IMG/VR virus record: IMGVR_UViG_3300048625_000299
Location: 133,679 to 197,678 of that record
Source of the DNA: a virus
DNA length: 64,000 nt
Reading direction: 5' to 3' (one strand)
In this document: positions 28,139-37,648 of the stretch, in pieces
Position numbering within the stretch: position 1 is the first letter of the stretch
How the letters are laid out: each line of letters begins with the position of its first letter
Made by a program: the position numbers and the translations under genes
The notes under the pieces: generated by a model
The model's database searches: none
Seen by the model: only the letters and a program-made list of their open reading frames with translations
What the model was told of the DNA's origin: nothing

Positions 28139-29455
28139 ATGGCAGAACAAAACGTACTCGGCCGTGCAATTATCAAAGAAGCTGTCATTTATAATGGTGA
28201 TGGCGTTTCGTTGTCGGTTACAGATAATTTGATATCGGTGCAAATACATGAGGACATCTATAATCCTTTTGTTAGTTGCGAAATGATGCTGTTTGATTAT
28301 GACAGCCTTGCAAAGAAGTTTCCTCTAGTTGGCGAAGAGTTCTTTAGATTCGCATATCAAAGCGTCGATGGTAAGATTGTAACTTATGAGTTCTTTTTAG
28401 GAACCAAGGACACGGCCGGCATGACCGAGCTCAACTCCGCTAAGGGCTATGTTTTACGTGGAGTTACTAAGGAGCGCGCATTCGATACAGCGAAGACTGT
28501 ATCGCGCGCATATACTGGTACATATGCAAGTATCGCTGGCCAAATATTCGACGACTACATCAAACTAGATGCTGATGGTCATATGTTCAATTTTGAACCA
28601 AGCCGCGGCGTTGGTAGATTTGTCGTTCCGCAACTAAGTCCGCTGGCGGCCATCGACTTCTGTCGAGGCAGATCTGTTGCGACAGGAGAATCTCGTACGC
28701 CATTTACGTTTTTCCGCAGCTCAGAAGGCTATTCATTCACGTCGCTAAGTGGTCTGTTTAATAGACAAGGTTCACAACCATCTGCTTCAATAACTCACAC
28801 ATATGCAGCAAGACAGATGCCAGCCGAATATGATGAGCAACTTGCTAATGGTGTTAAAGTCGATATTATTAGCTTCGATATTGCATCGTTCTACGATACG
28901 ACTGATAAAATTGACTCAGGTGCATTTAATACAGATTCATATTCATTCGACCTAACGACCAAGGCATTCGTGCTCAATAAGAGGTTCAACCTTGTCGATG
29001 ATGGTAACAAATTCCAGCTTGGTGGTCAAGGATACAACAACCGTGCTAGTTTTGCAGAGACGTTTGCCAATACAAGATGTGTAGCATACTATGTTCCTAC
29101 TGACTGCTCATGGGAGCTGAACGACTCACAGAGCACACAAAAAGATCTATATTCTGAATATGTCGGTGAAATGAAAGCGTATGCTAACTTGCTAACTGAG
29201 TACAACATCCACTACACGATATACGGCGATTCGAATGTGACTGCAGGGCAAGTTATGAAGATCAACGTTCCACAGTCACGCGAGATCGCAGCCAAAGGCG
29301 AAGGCAAGAGCACTACAGATAAGATGTATTCTGGATCGTTCTTGTGTGCTCGAGTGGTACATACATTCAGTTTCAATGAAAACGTGGACTATTATGTCCA
29401 CATTAGTGCCGTAAATGGCGCGCGCAATTATAGTATTGAGGATATCAGAACATGA
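28139..29455 (+). CDS. 27: Baseplate hub protein gp27-like (438 aa)
   Basis: Conserved blocks: SVTDNLISVQIHEDIYNPFV, LVGEEFFRFAYQSVDGKIV, YVLRGVTKERAFDTAKTVSR and LSPLAAIDFCRGRS. These match the phage hub/late-control (GPD/gp27) fold that forms a trimeric ring coaxial with the spike. It is directly followed, with a 4-base overlap, by the gp5-like spike gene it would bind. Confidence 0.75.
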   Translation: MAEQNVLGRAIIKEAVIYNGDGVSLSVTDNLISVQIHEDIYNPFVSCEMMLFDYDSLAKKFPLVGEEFFRFAYQSVDGKIVTYEFFLGTKDTAGMTELNSAKGYVLRGVTKERAFDTAKTVSRAYTGTYASIAGQIFDDYIKLDADGHMFNFEPSRGVGRFVVPQLSPLAAIDFCRGRSVATGESRTPFTFFRSSEGYSFTSLSGLFNRQGSQPSASITHTYAARQMPAEYDEQLANGVKVDIISFDIASFYDTTDKIDSGAFNTDSYSFDLTTKAFVLNKRFNLVDDGNKFQLGGQGYNNRASFAETFANTRCVAYYVPTDCSWELNDSQSTQKDLYSEYVGEMKAYANLLTEYNIHYTIYGDSNVTAGQVMKINVPQSREIAAKGEGKSTTDKMYSGSFLCARVVHTFSFNENVDYYVHISAVNGARNYSIEDIRT

Positions 29456-30336
29456 GTGAAATGGGTAAGATGGGGTTTGTGTGGTGGTTTGGCGTCGTTG
29501 AAGATGTCATGGATCCGCTGCAGCTCGGCCGTGTTAAGGTGCGCGTGTATCATTTTTATTCGATGAATAATTCTTTGCTGCCTACGGAAGATCTGCCTTG
29601 GGCTCATATAGTGATGCCAACCACCAGCGCTAGCTATCAAGGTAAGGGTTGGAGTCCTACGTTCATTCGTCCTGATAGTACAGTGTTTGGATTCTTCGTT
29701 GATGGTCCTCAAGGCCAAATGCCGATTGTGTTAGGAACTTATCCTGGCATTCCGCAACCGAATCCAGACTTCACTGATACTGATAACTTTACTTCCGACA
29801 TGCATGACGTCAGCCAGTTGGCAAGAGGAGTTAATAAGTTGTCATCTGCCAAGGCAGAGGTGAGGTCCAAGGAAGATAATCCTATGGAACCACCTCCGAC
29901 AGCGACGTTCGGTGCGCAGTATCCATACAATAAAGTATTTGAGTCTGAACGTGGGCATGCTATCGAGATGGATGATACACCAGGTGCCGAGCGTATCCAT
30001 GTGTACCACAACAGCGGGTCATATGTGGAGATGAGTAACGGCATGACGGTAGATAAAACCAACGGCATCCGAATAAACACTGCTACTGTTGGCCATTATA
30101 CAAAGAGTAATGGCGATATGTTTGTCGTTGCAGATGGTGCGTTGACGATATATGCGAAGGGTGCTATTAATATGGCGTCTGATAAACAGATATCGATGTC
30201 TGCTCCGCTGATAAATATAAATGGAACTGCCGCTGTTAACATCAATACAGCTGGTATGTTGTCTATGTCTGGTTCTACCACAACAGTCTCGGGTATCTTG
30301 GGCCTTTGGTTGAATCCTGGAAGCACTGTATCATAA
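29452..30336 (+). CDS. 5: Baseplate spike gp5-like, without lysozyme domain (294 aa)
   Basis: N-terminal OB-fold typical of gp5/VgrG: FVWWFGVVEDVMDPLQLGRVKVRVY, LPWAHIVMPTTSASYQGKGW and DGPQGQMPIVLGTYPG. The C-terminal 130 residues have alternating V/I/T/N periodicity ending in short repeats (YAKGAINMASDKQISMSAP), a triple-stranded beta-helix. T4 gp5 is 575 aa with a lysozyme domain between these parts; that domain is missing here, and the lytic domain instead sits on the tape-measure protein. Confidence 0.85.
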   Translation: MSEMGKMGFVWWFGVVEDVMDPLQLGRVKVRVYHFYSMNNSLLPTEDLPWAHIVMPTTSASYQGKGWSPTFIRPDSTVFGFFVDGPQGQMPIVLGTYPGIPQPNPDFTDTDNFTSDMHDVSQLARGVNKLSSAKAEVRSKEDNPMEPPPTATFGAQYPYNKVFESERGHAIEMDDTPGAERIHVYHNSGSYVEMSNGMTVDKTNGIRINTATVGHYTKSNGDMFVVADGALTIYAKGAINMASDKQISMSAPLININGTAAVNINTAGMLSMSGSTTTVSGILGLWLNPGSTVS

Positions 30337-30346
30337 TAGGAGTAGC

Positions 30347-30634
30347 ATGCCGAAGTTAGTTGGAAGAGTAGGAGCTCCTACTGATACTGTTGGTGGCGTG
30401 CCTTTGATGGCGCCACTATATCCTACCGTCACGGTAGGTGGACTTCCGATAGCTGTTGTCGGTACTCCTGTTGCACCTCATGGTGCAGGACCGCATGCAG
30501 CATCAAAGATGGCAGTTGGCAATCCTTTAGTGTGGGTAGGTGCAGCAAAGACACCAGTATGTGGAACTGGAGATACAGCAACATGCGTACATCCCTTGAT
30601 AGTTGGGCCTGACGCAAAAGTATTCATAGGCTAA
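30347..30634 (+). CDS. PAAR-motif spike tip protein (95 aa)
   Basis: AATAGGAGTAGC precedes ATG 30347. The sequence is Gly/Pro-rich with PAAR features: VGRVGAPTDTVGGVP, VAPHGAGPHAASKMAVGN and CGTGDTATCVHPLIVGPD. PAAR proteins form a zinc-bound cone on the end of the spike beta-helix and pierce the outer membrane. Its position right after the gp5-like gene fits. Confidence 0.85.
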   Translation: MPKLVGRVGAPTDTVGGVPLMAPLYPTVTVGGLPIAVVGTPVAPHGAGPHAASKMAVGNPLVWVGAAKTPVCGTGDTATCVHPLIVGPDAKVFIG

Positions 30635-30635
30635 A

Positions 30636-31064
30636 ATGGCAAATATTTCAATAGCAGATAAATTCACATCTACAGATGTAAAGACGGAGTTGTTTAGTGA
30701 CTTTGGTGTAGACCTGCAGCTCCATCCTGGTAAACGCGACATTGTGCGCATGACGAACGAAAATGCTGTTAAGCGGTCGATTGTCAATCTGCTATTGACG
30801 GACTATCACGAGCGATTCCACCAACCATATCTTGGTGCTAATATTAAGCACCTGCTGTTCGAGCCAGCTTCCGAAGATACGCTTTCGTTGCTACGACATA
30901 GAATTCTCACATGCATCAGCAAATTTGAACCACGCGCTAATGTGATATCGTTGCGCGTCACCACGACTGCTGATGAACACCAAGTACAAGTCAATCTAGT
31001 GTTCAGCCTTGTTAACACTTCAACTCCTGTAACACTTAACCTCCTTCTTAATAGAGTACGATAA
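30636..31064 (+). CDS. 25: Baseplate wedge protein gp25 (142 aa)
   Basis: ISIADKFTSTDVKTELFSDF, VRMTNENAVKRSIVNLLLTD and HERFHQPYLGANIKHLLFEPA contain the GPW/gp25 signature including the internal E-R-F/F-x-P-x-x-G pattern (usually 'GER-x-F-x-P-x-x-G', here HERFHQPYLG). Lysozyme-like in name only; in T4 gp25 it is a wedge protein that bonds gp6 and starts sheath assembly. It overlaps the gp6 gene by one base. Confidence 0.9.
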   Translation: MANISIADKFTSTDVKTELFSDFGVDLQLHPGKRDIVRMTNENAVKRSIVNLLLTDYHERFHQPYLGANIKHLLFEPASEDTLSLLRHRILTCISKFEPRANVISLRVTTTADEHQVQVNLVFSLVNTSTPVTLNLLLNRVR

Positions 31065-32863
31065 TGGCCAACGGTTCAATTAATCTTGTCAATCTAGACT
31101 TCGACACACTGAAGTCGTCCTTCAAGTCTTACCTCAGCTCACAAACCGCATTTAAGGACTTCAACCTCGAAGGGTCGAATCTTAATGTATTGCTTGATGT
31201 AATGGCATACAATACATACATTAACTCCTTCTATCTGAACATGGTCGCGAGCGAGATGTTCCTTGATACAGCTCAGTTGAGAGCTAGTGTGATATCACAC
31301 GCCAAGGAGTTGAATTATGTTCCACGATCATTCCGATCAGCCAAAGCTACTATCGATTTGGCCGTGACGCCAACGAACCCTAATGGTATCACTACCGTCA
31401 CGATACCGCGCGGTACGTCGTTCACTAGTAAAGTCGGGTCGAACACATATACATTCACTGTTCCGGATAACCTACTGATTACGGGGTCTACTAACGGCAC
31501 ATTCTATGCGAGCAATGTGGACATATATGAAGGATCACTCGTTACGGACACGTTCGTTTACAATTCGGCAAGCGAGAGCCAGCGCTTCATCCTATCAAAT
31601 CCCACAGTCGACACAACCAGCTTGCGTGTGTATGTCACTGAGGATAATAGTAGCACCACACTATCATACCAGCAAGCAACTTCATTCTTAGGGCTGAACA
31701 ATGCATCGCAAGCATTCTTCGTACAGGCTGCCGAGAATGACTTGTACGAGATTGTATTTGGTAACGGTACACAAGGACGCCTACCGAAGCACGGAGCAGT
31801 TATTTCCGTCGTATACCAAGTAGGCAATGGTGAGCTGCCAAACGGATGTAGCATTTTTGCAAGCGATGATGCAATCGACGGTCATACCAATGTTCGTGTA
31901 ACTACGGTGCAAGATGCCATCGGTGGCGCAGTGCATGAAACTACACAGATGATTCGTAAGAATGCTCCACGCTACTTCCAAACGCAAGAGCGTGCGGTTA
32001 CGGCATCAGATTATCGTACATTATTGCAACTCAACTATCCTGAGATTACTTCCATATATGTGTTCGGCGGCGAAGAAGCCGACCCACCACGTTACGGAAA
32101 GGTTATGATCTCTACCGATATTGCAGGGTCTGATGGCGTATCAGATTCGAAGAAAGAAGAATATAGAAAGTTCTTAAAGACTAGATGCCCACTAACGATC
32201 GATCCTATTTTTATCGATCCAGAATTCTTAAATGTGGAAGTATATTCTACCGTAACGTATAATGTCGACACGTCGGCGTCCTCCGAAGCAGAATTGATAT
32301 CTGCTATTGCTACCAAGGTACGTGTGTTTAACGAGCAGAACCTAAACGATTTTGGTACAACGTGCCGCTACTCAAAGTTGGTGAAAGCCATCGACGATAC
32401 TACTCCAAGCATAATCGGCAATAGTACTGAACTGATCGCATATAAGGACCTAAATCCTGCACTCAACTCAACAGAACCATTTACTGTACATTTCCGCAAT
32501 CCTTTGAAGATTCTTAATAGCGCGTATGTGCACCCATATGTCGACAACCATACGATATCGTCGTCATTCTTTACCTATGGCGGAGCGCAGTGCAAAGTTG
32601 AGGACGATGGGTTTGGGGTTGTTCGTATAGTTACAATTGCTGATGAGGGAGCAGACCATGCAACCATCATCAACGTCGGTACGGTAGACTACACGACAGG
32701 CACTATAGTTTTCAATGCTGGGTTGAATATATCCGCATATGAGGGAAGCGCAATACGCTTGCGCGCCGTGACAGACAGTAAGGACATTACAGCTACGCAA
32801 AATGATATAATCAGAATCAAAGATGATGATATAATCGTAACAGTTATTGGTGAGCGCGGATAA
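31064..32863 (+). CDS. 6: Baseplate wedge protein gp6 (599 aa)
   Basis: It begins with LDFDTLKSSFKSYLSSQTAFKDFNLEGSN and LLDVMAYNTYINSFYLNMVASEMFLDTA, the gp6/baseplate-J N-terminus, and has the J-like core YEIVFGNGTQGRLPKHGAVI, YFQTQERAVTASDYRTLLQ and PEITSIYVFGGEEADPP. T4 gp6 is 660 aa. gp6 dimers form the inner ring of the baseplate and rearrange at sheath contraction. The C-terminal 100 residues are a separate beta domain. Confidence 0.9.
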   Translation: MANGSINLVNLDFDTLKSSFKSYLSSQTAFKDFNLEGSNLNVLLDVMAYNTYINSFYLNMVASEMFLDTAQLRASVISHAKELNYVPRSFRSAKATIDLAVTPTNPNGITTVTIPRGTSFTSKVGSNTYTFTVPDNLLITGSTNGTFYASNVDIYEGSLVTDTFVYNSASESQRFILSNPTVDTTSLRVYVTEDNSSTTLSYQQATSFLGLNNASQAFFVQAAENDLYEIVFGNGTQGRLPKHGAVISVVYQVGNGELPNGCSIFASDDAIDGHTNVRVTTVQDAIGGAVHETTQMIRKNAPRYFQTQERAVTASDYRTLLQLNYPEITSIYVFGGEEADPPRYGKVMISTDIAGSDGVSDSKKEEYRKFLKTRCPLTIDPIFIDPEFLNVEVYSTVTYNVDTSASSEAELISAIATKVRVFNEQNLNDFGTTCRYSKLVKAIDDTTPSIIGNSTELIAYKDLNPALNSTEPFTVHFRNPLKILNSAYVHPYVDNHTISSSFFTYGGAQCKVEDDGFGVVRIVTIADEGADHATIINVGTVDYTTGTIVFNAGLNISAYEGSAIRLRAVTDSKDITATQNDIIRIKDDDIIVTVIGERG

Positions 32864-35800
32864 TGAACATACTATTACACGATAAGATATCTCCTCTCAT
32901 CGAGTCGCAGTTCCCTGCCTTCTATAGAGAAGAGGGACCGCAATTCGTAGCTTTTGTTAAGGCGTACTACGAATGGCTCGAGCAGACAGGCAACCCACTA
33001 CATGAAGCTAGAAACCTGCTTCAATACCGCGACATCGACTCGACGCTAGATGCATTCATCCCACACTTCGCGGACAAGTATCTGAATGGCGCGAGAAACG
33101 TAACGATCGGCGAGCAACGCGATCTGATCAAACACTCGCACGATTTGTATCAAACGAAAGGAACTGTTCAGTCGCTACGACTCGTGTTCCGTATGCTGTT
33201 TGGCGAATCAGTGGATGTGTATTATCCTGGTGATGACATCTTGCGCGCATCTGATGGCGTGTGGGTTATTCCAAAATACATCGAATTGTCGGTCAGTGAT
33301 ATGGCAGTCACGTTTGTGGGCCGCGACATCAGAGGCAACTTGTCGGGTGCGAAAGCGTTCGTTGAGCGTGTGGACCGTAAGACATTCGATGGTAAGGTCG
33401 TAGATGTTGCTTATCTATCAAACGTACAGCCAAACCAAGAAACTGGGCAGGCATTCGTGTATGGTGAATATATTTCGGCCGATGGCATTATCAAGGGTGC
33501 CCCTCAGGTAGTCGGTTCATTGACACGCGTCAATATTACCTCATCTGGTAGCGGGTTTGTTGAGGGCGAAACGGTCGATATCGTATCGAGTCGTCGCGGC
33601 CATCGAGGCAAAGCGCGCGTTACTTCTGTGGGTAATAGAACAGGTGAGGTCAATTACCGTCTTCTTGATGGTGGTTATGGTTATACGCTGAATGCTAACA
33701 TATATGGAACCGATCAGAAGGTATACGTATCTGCTAATGTGTTGTCGCTGACGGCATTTACGAGCAGCAACTCTTTCATCACTAGCTTTCCGGAATTTAC
33801 TACAGTAGTACAGCCGCTAACGAACGTATCATTCAGCACTGCCAATACAACATTCAGTGCTGGCGACTTGGTGTATGGTACTACTAACACAACATCTCAA
33901 GTCCTTGCAACAGGATTCGTGCTGTCTGTATCTCAAGCCGTCGGTTCTGGTACGATGGTAATATCCCCTCACACAACTGCAGCTGCCAATATCGACAGCG
34001 TGCAATTCGCGAACACGATGACTGGATCATTCATTATCGGCGAAAGTGTGTATCAATCAAATAGCAGCGGAAATGCTGCAGTTGGCACGGTTGTAAAGGC
34101 CAACTCATCATACATTGTCCTCGATCAGCGTTATGGACCATTTGCGAACGGGCAGCTGATCATTGGCAGCACGTCTGGTGCCAGAGCTAATGCAGCATCT
34201 GTTGACATAAGAGCTTTCGATAACACAAACTTTTCAAACACCAACATCACTAGATTGTTGGTAGGTGAGACAACTGGTGGAGCATACAAGACTGGAGCAA
34301 GCGACATAAGCGCATCGGCTAATGTGGTGGGGTCTAACACAGGAGCTGTAGGCGTGTTCGAAGTGACGAACAGCTTTAAAGGCGGCTCACATGCATGGTT
34401 GTATTCTCCATATAATGGTGCTGTGGCCGACATTACCGTGACGTCGAGTGGTTATCCTGGACAATTCAAGATTGGTGCTATTGGTAACACTGAAGTTGTA
34501 TACTTAGGTTCCGATCTGCTGAGTGCCAATGCAGCGCCCAATACGACGTTCCTGGAATTGCCACTAGACTCATCGACATATGGGTTTGCAGCGAATACTT
34601 CTGCCAATCTGTCTTCTGTACTTGCGTCTGCATTTAGTAAAAATGCATACACCATCGGTACTGTACTGACGCTGACCGAGCGCAACCCTGGATACGACAA
34701 CACGGCGAAACCATTCGTAGTCGAGATAGAGCAAATCGTCGCTTCTTATGGTAAGCGTAGCAGATTCACCGTCGGTATTGCTAACAACGTTGGTATGTTC
34801 GGCGTAGGGGAGCGAGTCACACAGAGCATCAATCTTCCTGTCGCGAACGTGGCCGTTACAAATGCTAGCGGAACATTTGACTTTTCGATCAGAGAGACTA
34901 TCAAACAAGTCCGTGCTGATGGTCATACTACGTTTGGCGATCTATACACAACATCACTGGTGAGCGGAGCTGGGTCCATTCGCATACTGATCGCTAACAC
35001 AGCAAATACGTTCGACTCATCAAATACGATTGTGGGGCTGGTGTCAGGTACAACAGCTAATGTGACATCTGTGGGACTAGCAAACGTTGGTATAACTACT
35101 TCAGGTATTGTTGTAGGATTGTCGAACAATCAAGTCGACATTCAGCGCACATCTTTCCGCGACTTCGTGCGGGGATCTATAATATCTGGTGCTGAATCGG
35201 GTGCGACCGCGAACGTCGTCACCATCCAAGAAGACTCTTCGTCTGGTGTGCTTGGCAACAACGTATATGTTGACCCAGAAGCTGGTATTTCTGATGGACG
35301 GATTAATACTCTCGAGGTTTTGGATTCTGGTTTCTTGTACGAGGATGGCGAGACTGTCGATATCTCGGCCCCAGGCAATCAAATCACAGCAGCAGGCATT
35401 GCTCGCATCGAGACGTATGGATCATCGGAAGGTTACTGGAGAGGCGATCGTGGAACGCTCGATAGTACCAAGAGAATCCAAGACAACGAATACTATCAAG
35501 AATACTCGTATGAGATCCGAACAGGACTCAGCAGAGAAAAGTATGAAAGTGTCGTTAAGAGCCTGACTCACGTTGTGGGAACAAAGATGTTCAACAAGTA
35601 TGTCGGCGTGACATTGTCGAGTAAGCCAGTAGCATCAGCGAAGGCCACATACAGCAGGATCACCACACTAACGCTATCCGGCACGACTGGAACGTATGTG
35701 GTTGGCGAGACCGTCAGCCAGGCAAGTCAGGGAACTGGTCGGGTTATATCGTATAACAACACACTAAATAGATTGCAACTCGTAGATGTTGTAGGATCAT

Positions 35801-35874
35801 TTACTGCATCAGGAACTGTTACTGGTGCCAGCGCAACTGCGACAATCAACAGCGTAAACCTCTTGTTTATATAA
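32863..35874 (+). CDS. 7: Baseplate wedge initiator, gp7-like (1003 aa)
   Basis: One-base overlap with gp6. The N-terminal 150 residues are conserved in T4-type phages: ESQFPAFYREEGPQFVAFVK, YYEWLEQTGNPLHEARNL, FADKYLNGARNVTIG and YYPGDDILRASDGVW. The rest is a long series of beta-rich modules with the recurring phrase 'G-x-F-x-x-G-E-x-V' (for example GSFIIGESVYQSNSSG, GTYVVGETVSQASQGTG). T4 gp7 is 1032 aa, similar in size and in position between gp6 and gp8, which is the main basis of the name. Confidence 0.7.
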   Translation: MNILLHDKISPLIESQFPAFYREEGPQFVAFVKAYYEWLEQTGNPLHEARNLLQYRDIDSTLDAFIPHFADKYLNGARNVTIGEQRDLIKHSHDLYQTKGTVQSLRLVFRMLFGESVDVYYPGDDILRASDGVWVIPKYIELSVSDMAVTFVGRDIRGNLSGAKAFVERVDRKTFDGKVVDVAYLSNVQPNQETGQAFVYGEYISADGIIKGAPQVVGSLTRVNITSSGSGFVEGETVDIVSSRRGHRGKARVTSVGNRTGEVNYRLLDGGYGYTLNANIYGTDQKVYVSANVLSLTAFTSSNSFITSFPEFTTVVQPLTNVSFSTANTTFSAGDLVYGTTNTTSQVLATGFVLSVSQAVGSGTMVISPHTTAAANIDSVQFANTMTGSFIIGESVYQSNSSGNAAVGTVVKANSSYIVLDQRYGPFANGQLIIGSTSGARANAASVDIRAFDNTNFSNTNITRLLVGETTGGAYKTGASDISASANVVGSNTGAVGVFEVTNSFKGGSHAWLYSPYNGAVADITVTSSGYPGQFKIGAIGNTEVVYLGSDLLSANAAPNTTFLELPLDSSTYGFAANTSANLSSVLASAFSKNAYTIGTVLTLTERNPGYDNTAKPFVVEIEQIVASYGKRSRFTVGIANNVGMFGVGERVTQSINLPVANVAVTNASGTFDFSIRETIKQVRADGHTTFGDLYTTSLVSGAGSIRILIANTANTFDSSNTIVGLVSGTTANVTSVGLANVGITTSGIVVGLSNNQVDIQRTSFRDFVRGSIISGAESGATANVVTIQEDSSSGVLGNNVYVDPEAGISDGRINTLEVLDSGFLYEDGETVDISAPGNQITAAGIARIETYGSSEGYWRGDRGTLDSTKRIQDNEYYQEYSYEIRTGLSREKYESVVKSLTHVVGTKMFNKYVGVTLSSKPVASAKATYSRITTLTLSGTTGTYVVGETVSQASQGTGRVISYNNTLNRLQLVDVVGSFTASGTVTGASATATINSVNLLFI

Positions 35875-35876
35875 GC

Positions 35877-37637
35877 ATGTCAAAAATATTTACTACTAAA
35901 TTCAGAACAGCGGTGGTTGGTAGAATCATCACGTCTAACCCGATTTTCTATATGTTTTTAGGAAAGTCGCAGCCATTCATCGACGATCTGAATGCACCTG
36001 ACCCTACGGACCGTGTATCAGAAACATACACGGGAGCGTACGATTCGATGATCGCCGCTAAGTCTATTGCTAGTACGGACATGTCACCTATGATCCCTAG
36101 AATCGATTGGCAGTCTGGTGTTGGCTACAAAGCATACCGTCATGATTCTGGCAGTTTATATGGAAACAACTTCTATGTGTCGGTAGATTCAGGCAGCGGC
36201 CATGATGTGTTTAAGTGTTTGAGCAATAACGGCACATTGTCAACTGTTGCTCCGGATGCAACTTCCACATCTCCAAGCGATGACATATATGAGACGTCGG
36301 ATGGATATCAGTGGAAATATATGTACACTGTCCCTAATGCTGTGTTTACAAAATTTGCTTCTGAGGACTTCATCCCTGTGTTTGCGAATGCTGCTGTGGT
36401 GGGCAATGCTGTGTCTGGAGCAATCGACTACACACAAGTTACATACGGCGGATCGAATTATGATGCACATACCAATGGCACGATCCAAGCAACATCGGTC
36501 GGCGGCAACTCATTGCTATATGTAATCGAGTCCTCTGCATCATCAAATGCAAACTTCTACAACGGTTCGGCCATCAAGATCACAACTGGTACTGGTGCAG
36601 GCCAACAGCGCACCGTCGCAGGATATCTTGTGTCTGGATCAACTCGTACTATAGTGCTGGACCGTCCGTTTGACTTATCTCCAACGATCTCATCAACATA
36701 TGAGATCACACCGAATGTATTGGTTATCGGCAATGGCAACAACTTCCAAGCTCGTGCGCTCGTCAATTCGGCTGCATCTAATTCCGTCTATAAGATAGAA
36801 ATCACTAATAGGGGCAGTGGATATACCACAGCGTCATTGTACTTTGCAGGTAATACGGGCGGCGTATCCAATGCAGCTTCGGCCGAGGCAATCATTGGCC
36901 CTAAGGGTGGCCACGGATCGGATCCAATTAACGAGCTTGGTGGTAGATACTTGTGTATAACCACTACCTTCAATACCAGTGATGCTGAAGCAAACAACAA
37001 GGTACTGGATACAAGCGAGTTCCGATCCATCGGCATCATATCCAACCCATCGATGGCAAACATTCAGCTATCATACACAAGCTCCACTGGATCGTTCATC
37101 AACGGCGAAACAATAACGCAAGCAACCACCAATGCGACAGGTAAAGTAGTCACATCGACTGCTAATACAGTCACACTGACAAACGTGACACGCCATTTCC
37201 GTACAGGAAATTCAAGTGTAAACTATATCGTGGGTGCAAATTCTGGAATATCTGCCGAGGTTGTTGCTGTAAGAAACAACAACAGCGCAAACTTAACTGC
37301 AAACGTTAGTTATGCCTGCCAGCTTACTAAGTTGAACATATCATCGTTGTCAGGCTCATTCGTATCAAACGAAACGGTGACTATGACCGGCAACACTGCA
37401 ACATCTAACGCGATAGTGTACTTTGCAAACACATCGCAAGTATGGCTGACTCACGTAAAGGGTGCTGTAGGAACTGATGTGATGAGCCCAACTACAGGAT
37501 CGACTGCTCCGATTGATAGCGTAGTATATCCAGATATTATCTACGGTTCTGGTGATATTATGTACATGGAGAATTTTTCGCCGATAAATAAAGCACAAGG
37601 TCAAACAGAATCAATCAAAGCTATTATAGAATTCTAA
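35877..37637 (+). CDS. 8: Baseplate wedge protein gp8-like (586 aa)
   Basis: Starts MSKIFTTKFRTAVVGRII, then FYMFLGKSQPFIDD, TYTGAYDSMIAAKSIASTDM, DWQSGVGYKAYRHD, and YETSDGYQWKYMYTVP, the gp8 pattern of T4-type phages. T4 gp8 is 334 aa; the extra 250 residues at the C-terminal side contain the same SFINGETITQATTNATG modules as in the 32863 protein. gp8 bridges gp7 and gp6/gp10 in the wedge. Confidence 0.8.
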   Translation: MSKIFTTKFRTAVVGRIITSNPIFYMFLGKSQPFIDDLNAPDPTDRVSETYTGAYDSMIAAKSIASTDMSPMIPRIDWQSGVGYKAYRHDSGSLYGNNFYVSVDSGSGHDVFKCLSNNGTLSTVAPDATSTSPSDDIYETSDGYQWKYMYTVPNAVFTKFASEDFIPVFANAAVVGNAVSGAIDYTQVTYGGSNYDAHTNGTIQATSVGGNSLLYVIESSASSNANFYNGSAIKITTGTGAGQQRTVAGYLVSGSTRTIVLDRPFDLSPTISSTYEITPNVLVIGNGNNFQARALVNSAASNSVYKIEITNRGSGYTTASLYFAGNTGGVSNAASAEAIIGPKGGHGSDPINELGGRYLCITTTFNTSDAEANNKVLDTSEFRSIGIISNPSMANIQLSYTSSTGSFINGETITQATTNATGKVVTSTANTVTLTNVTRHFRTGNSSVNYIVGANSGISAEVVAVRNNNSANLTANVSYACQLTKLNISSLSGSFVSNETVTMTGNTATSNAIVYFANTSQVWLTHVKGAVGTDVMSPTTGSTAPIDSVVYPDIIYGSGDIMYMENFSPINKAQGQTESIKAIIEF

Positions 37638-37648
37638 GGAAAAGCTAA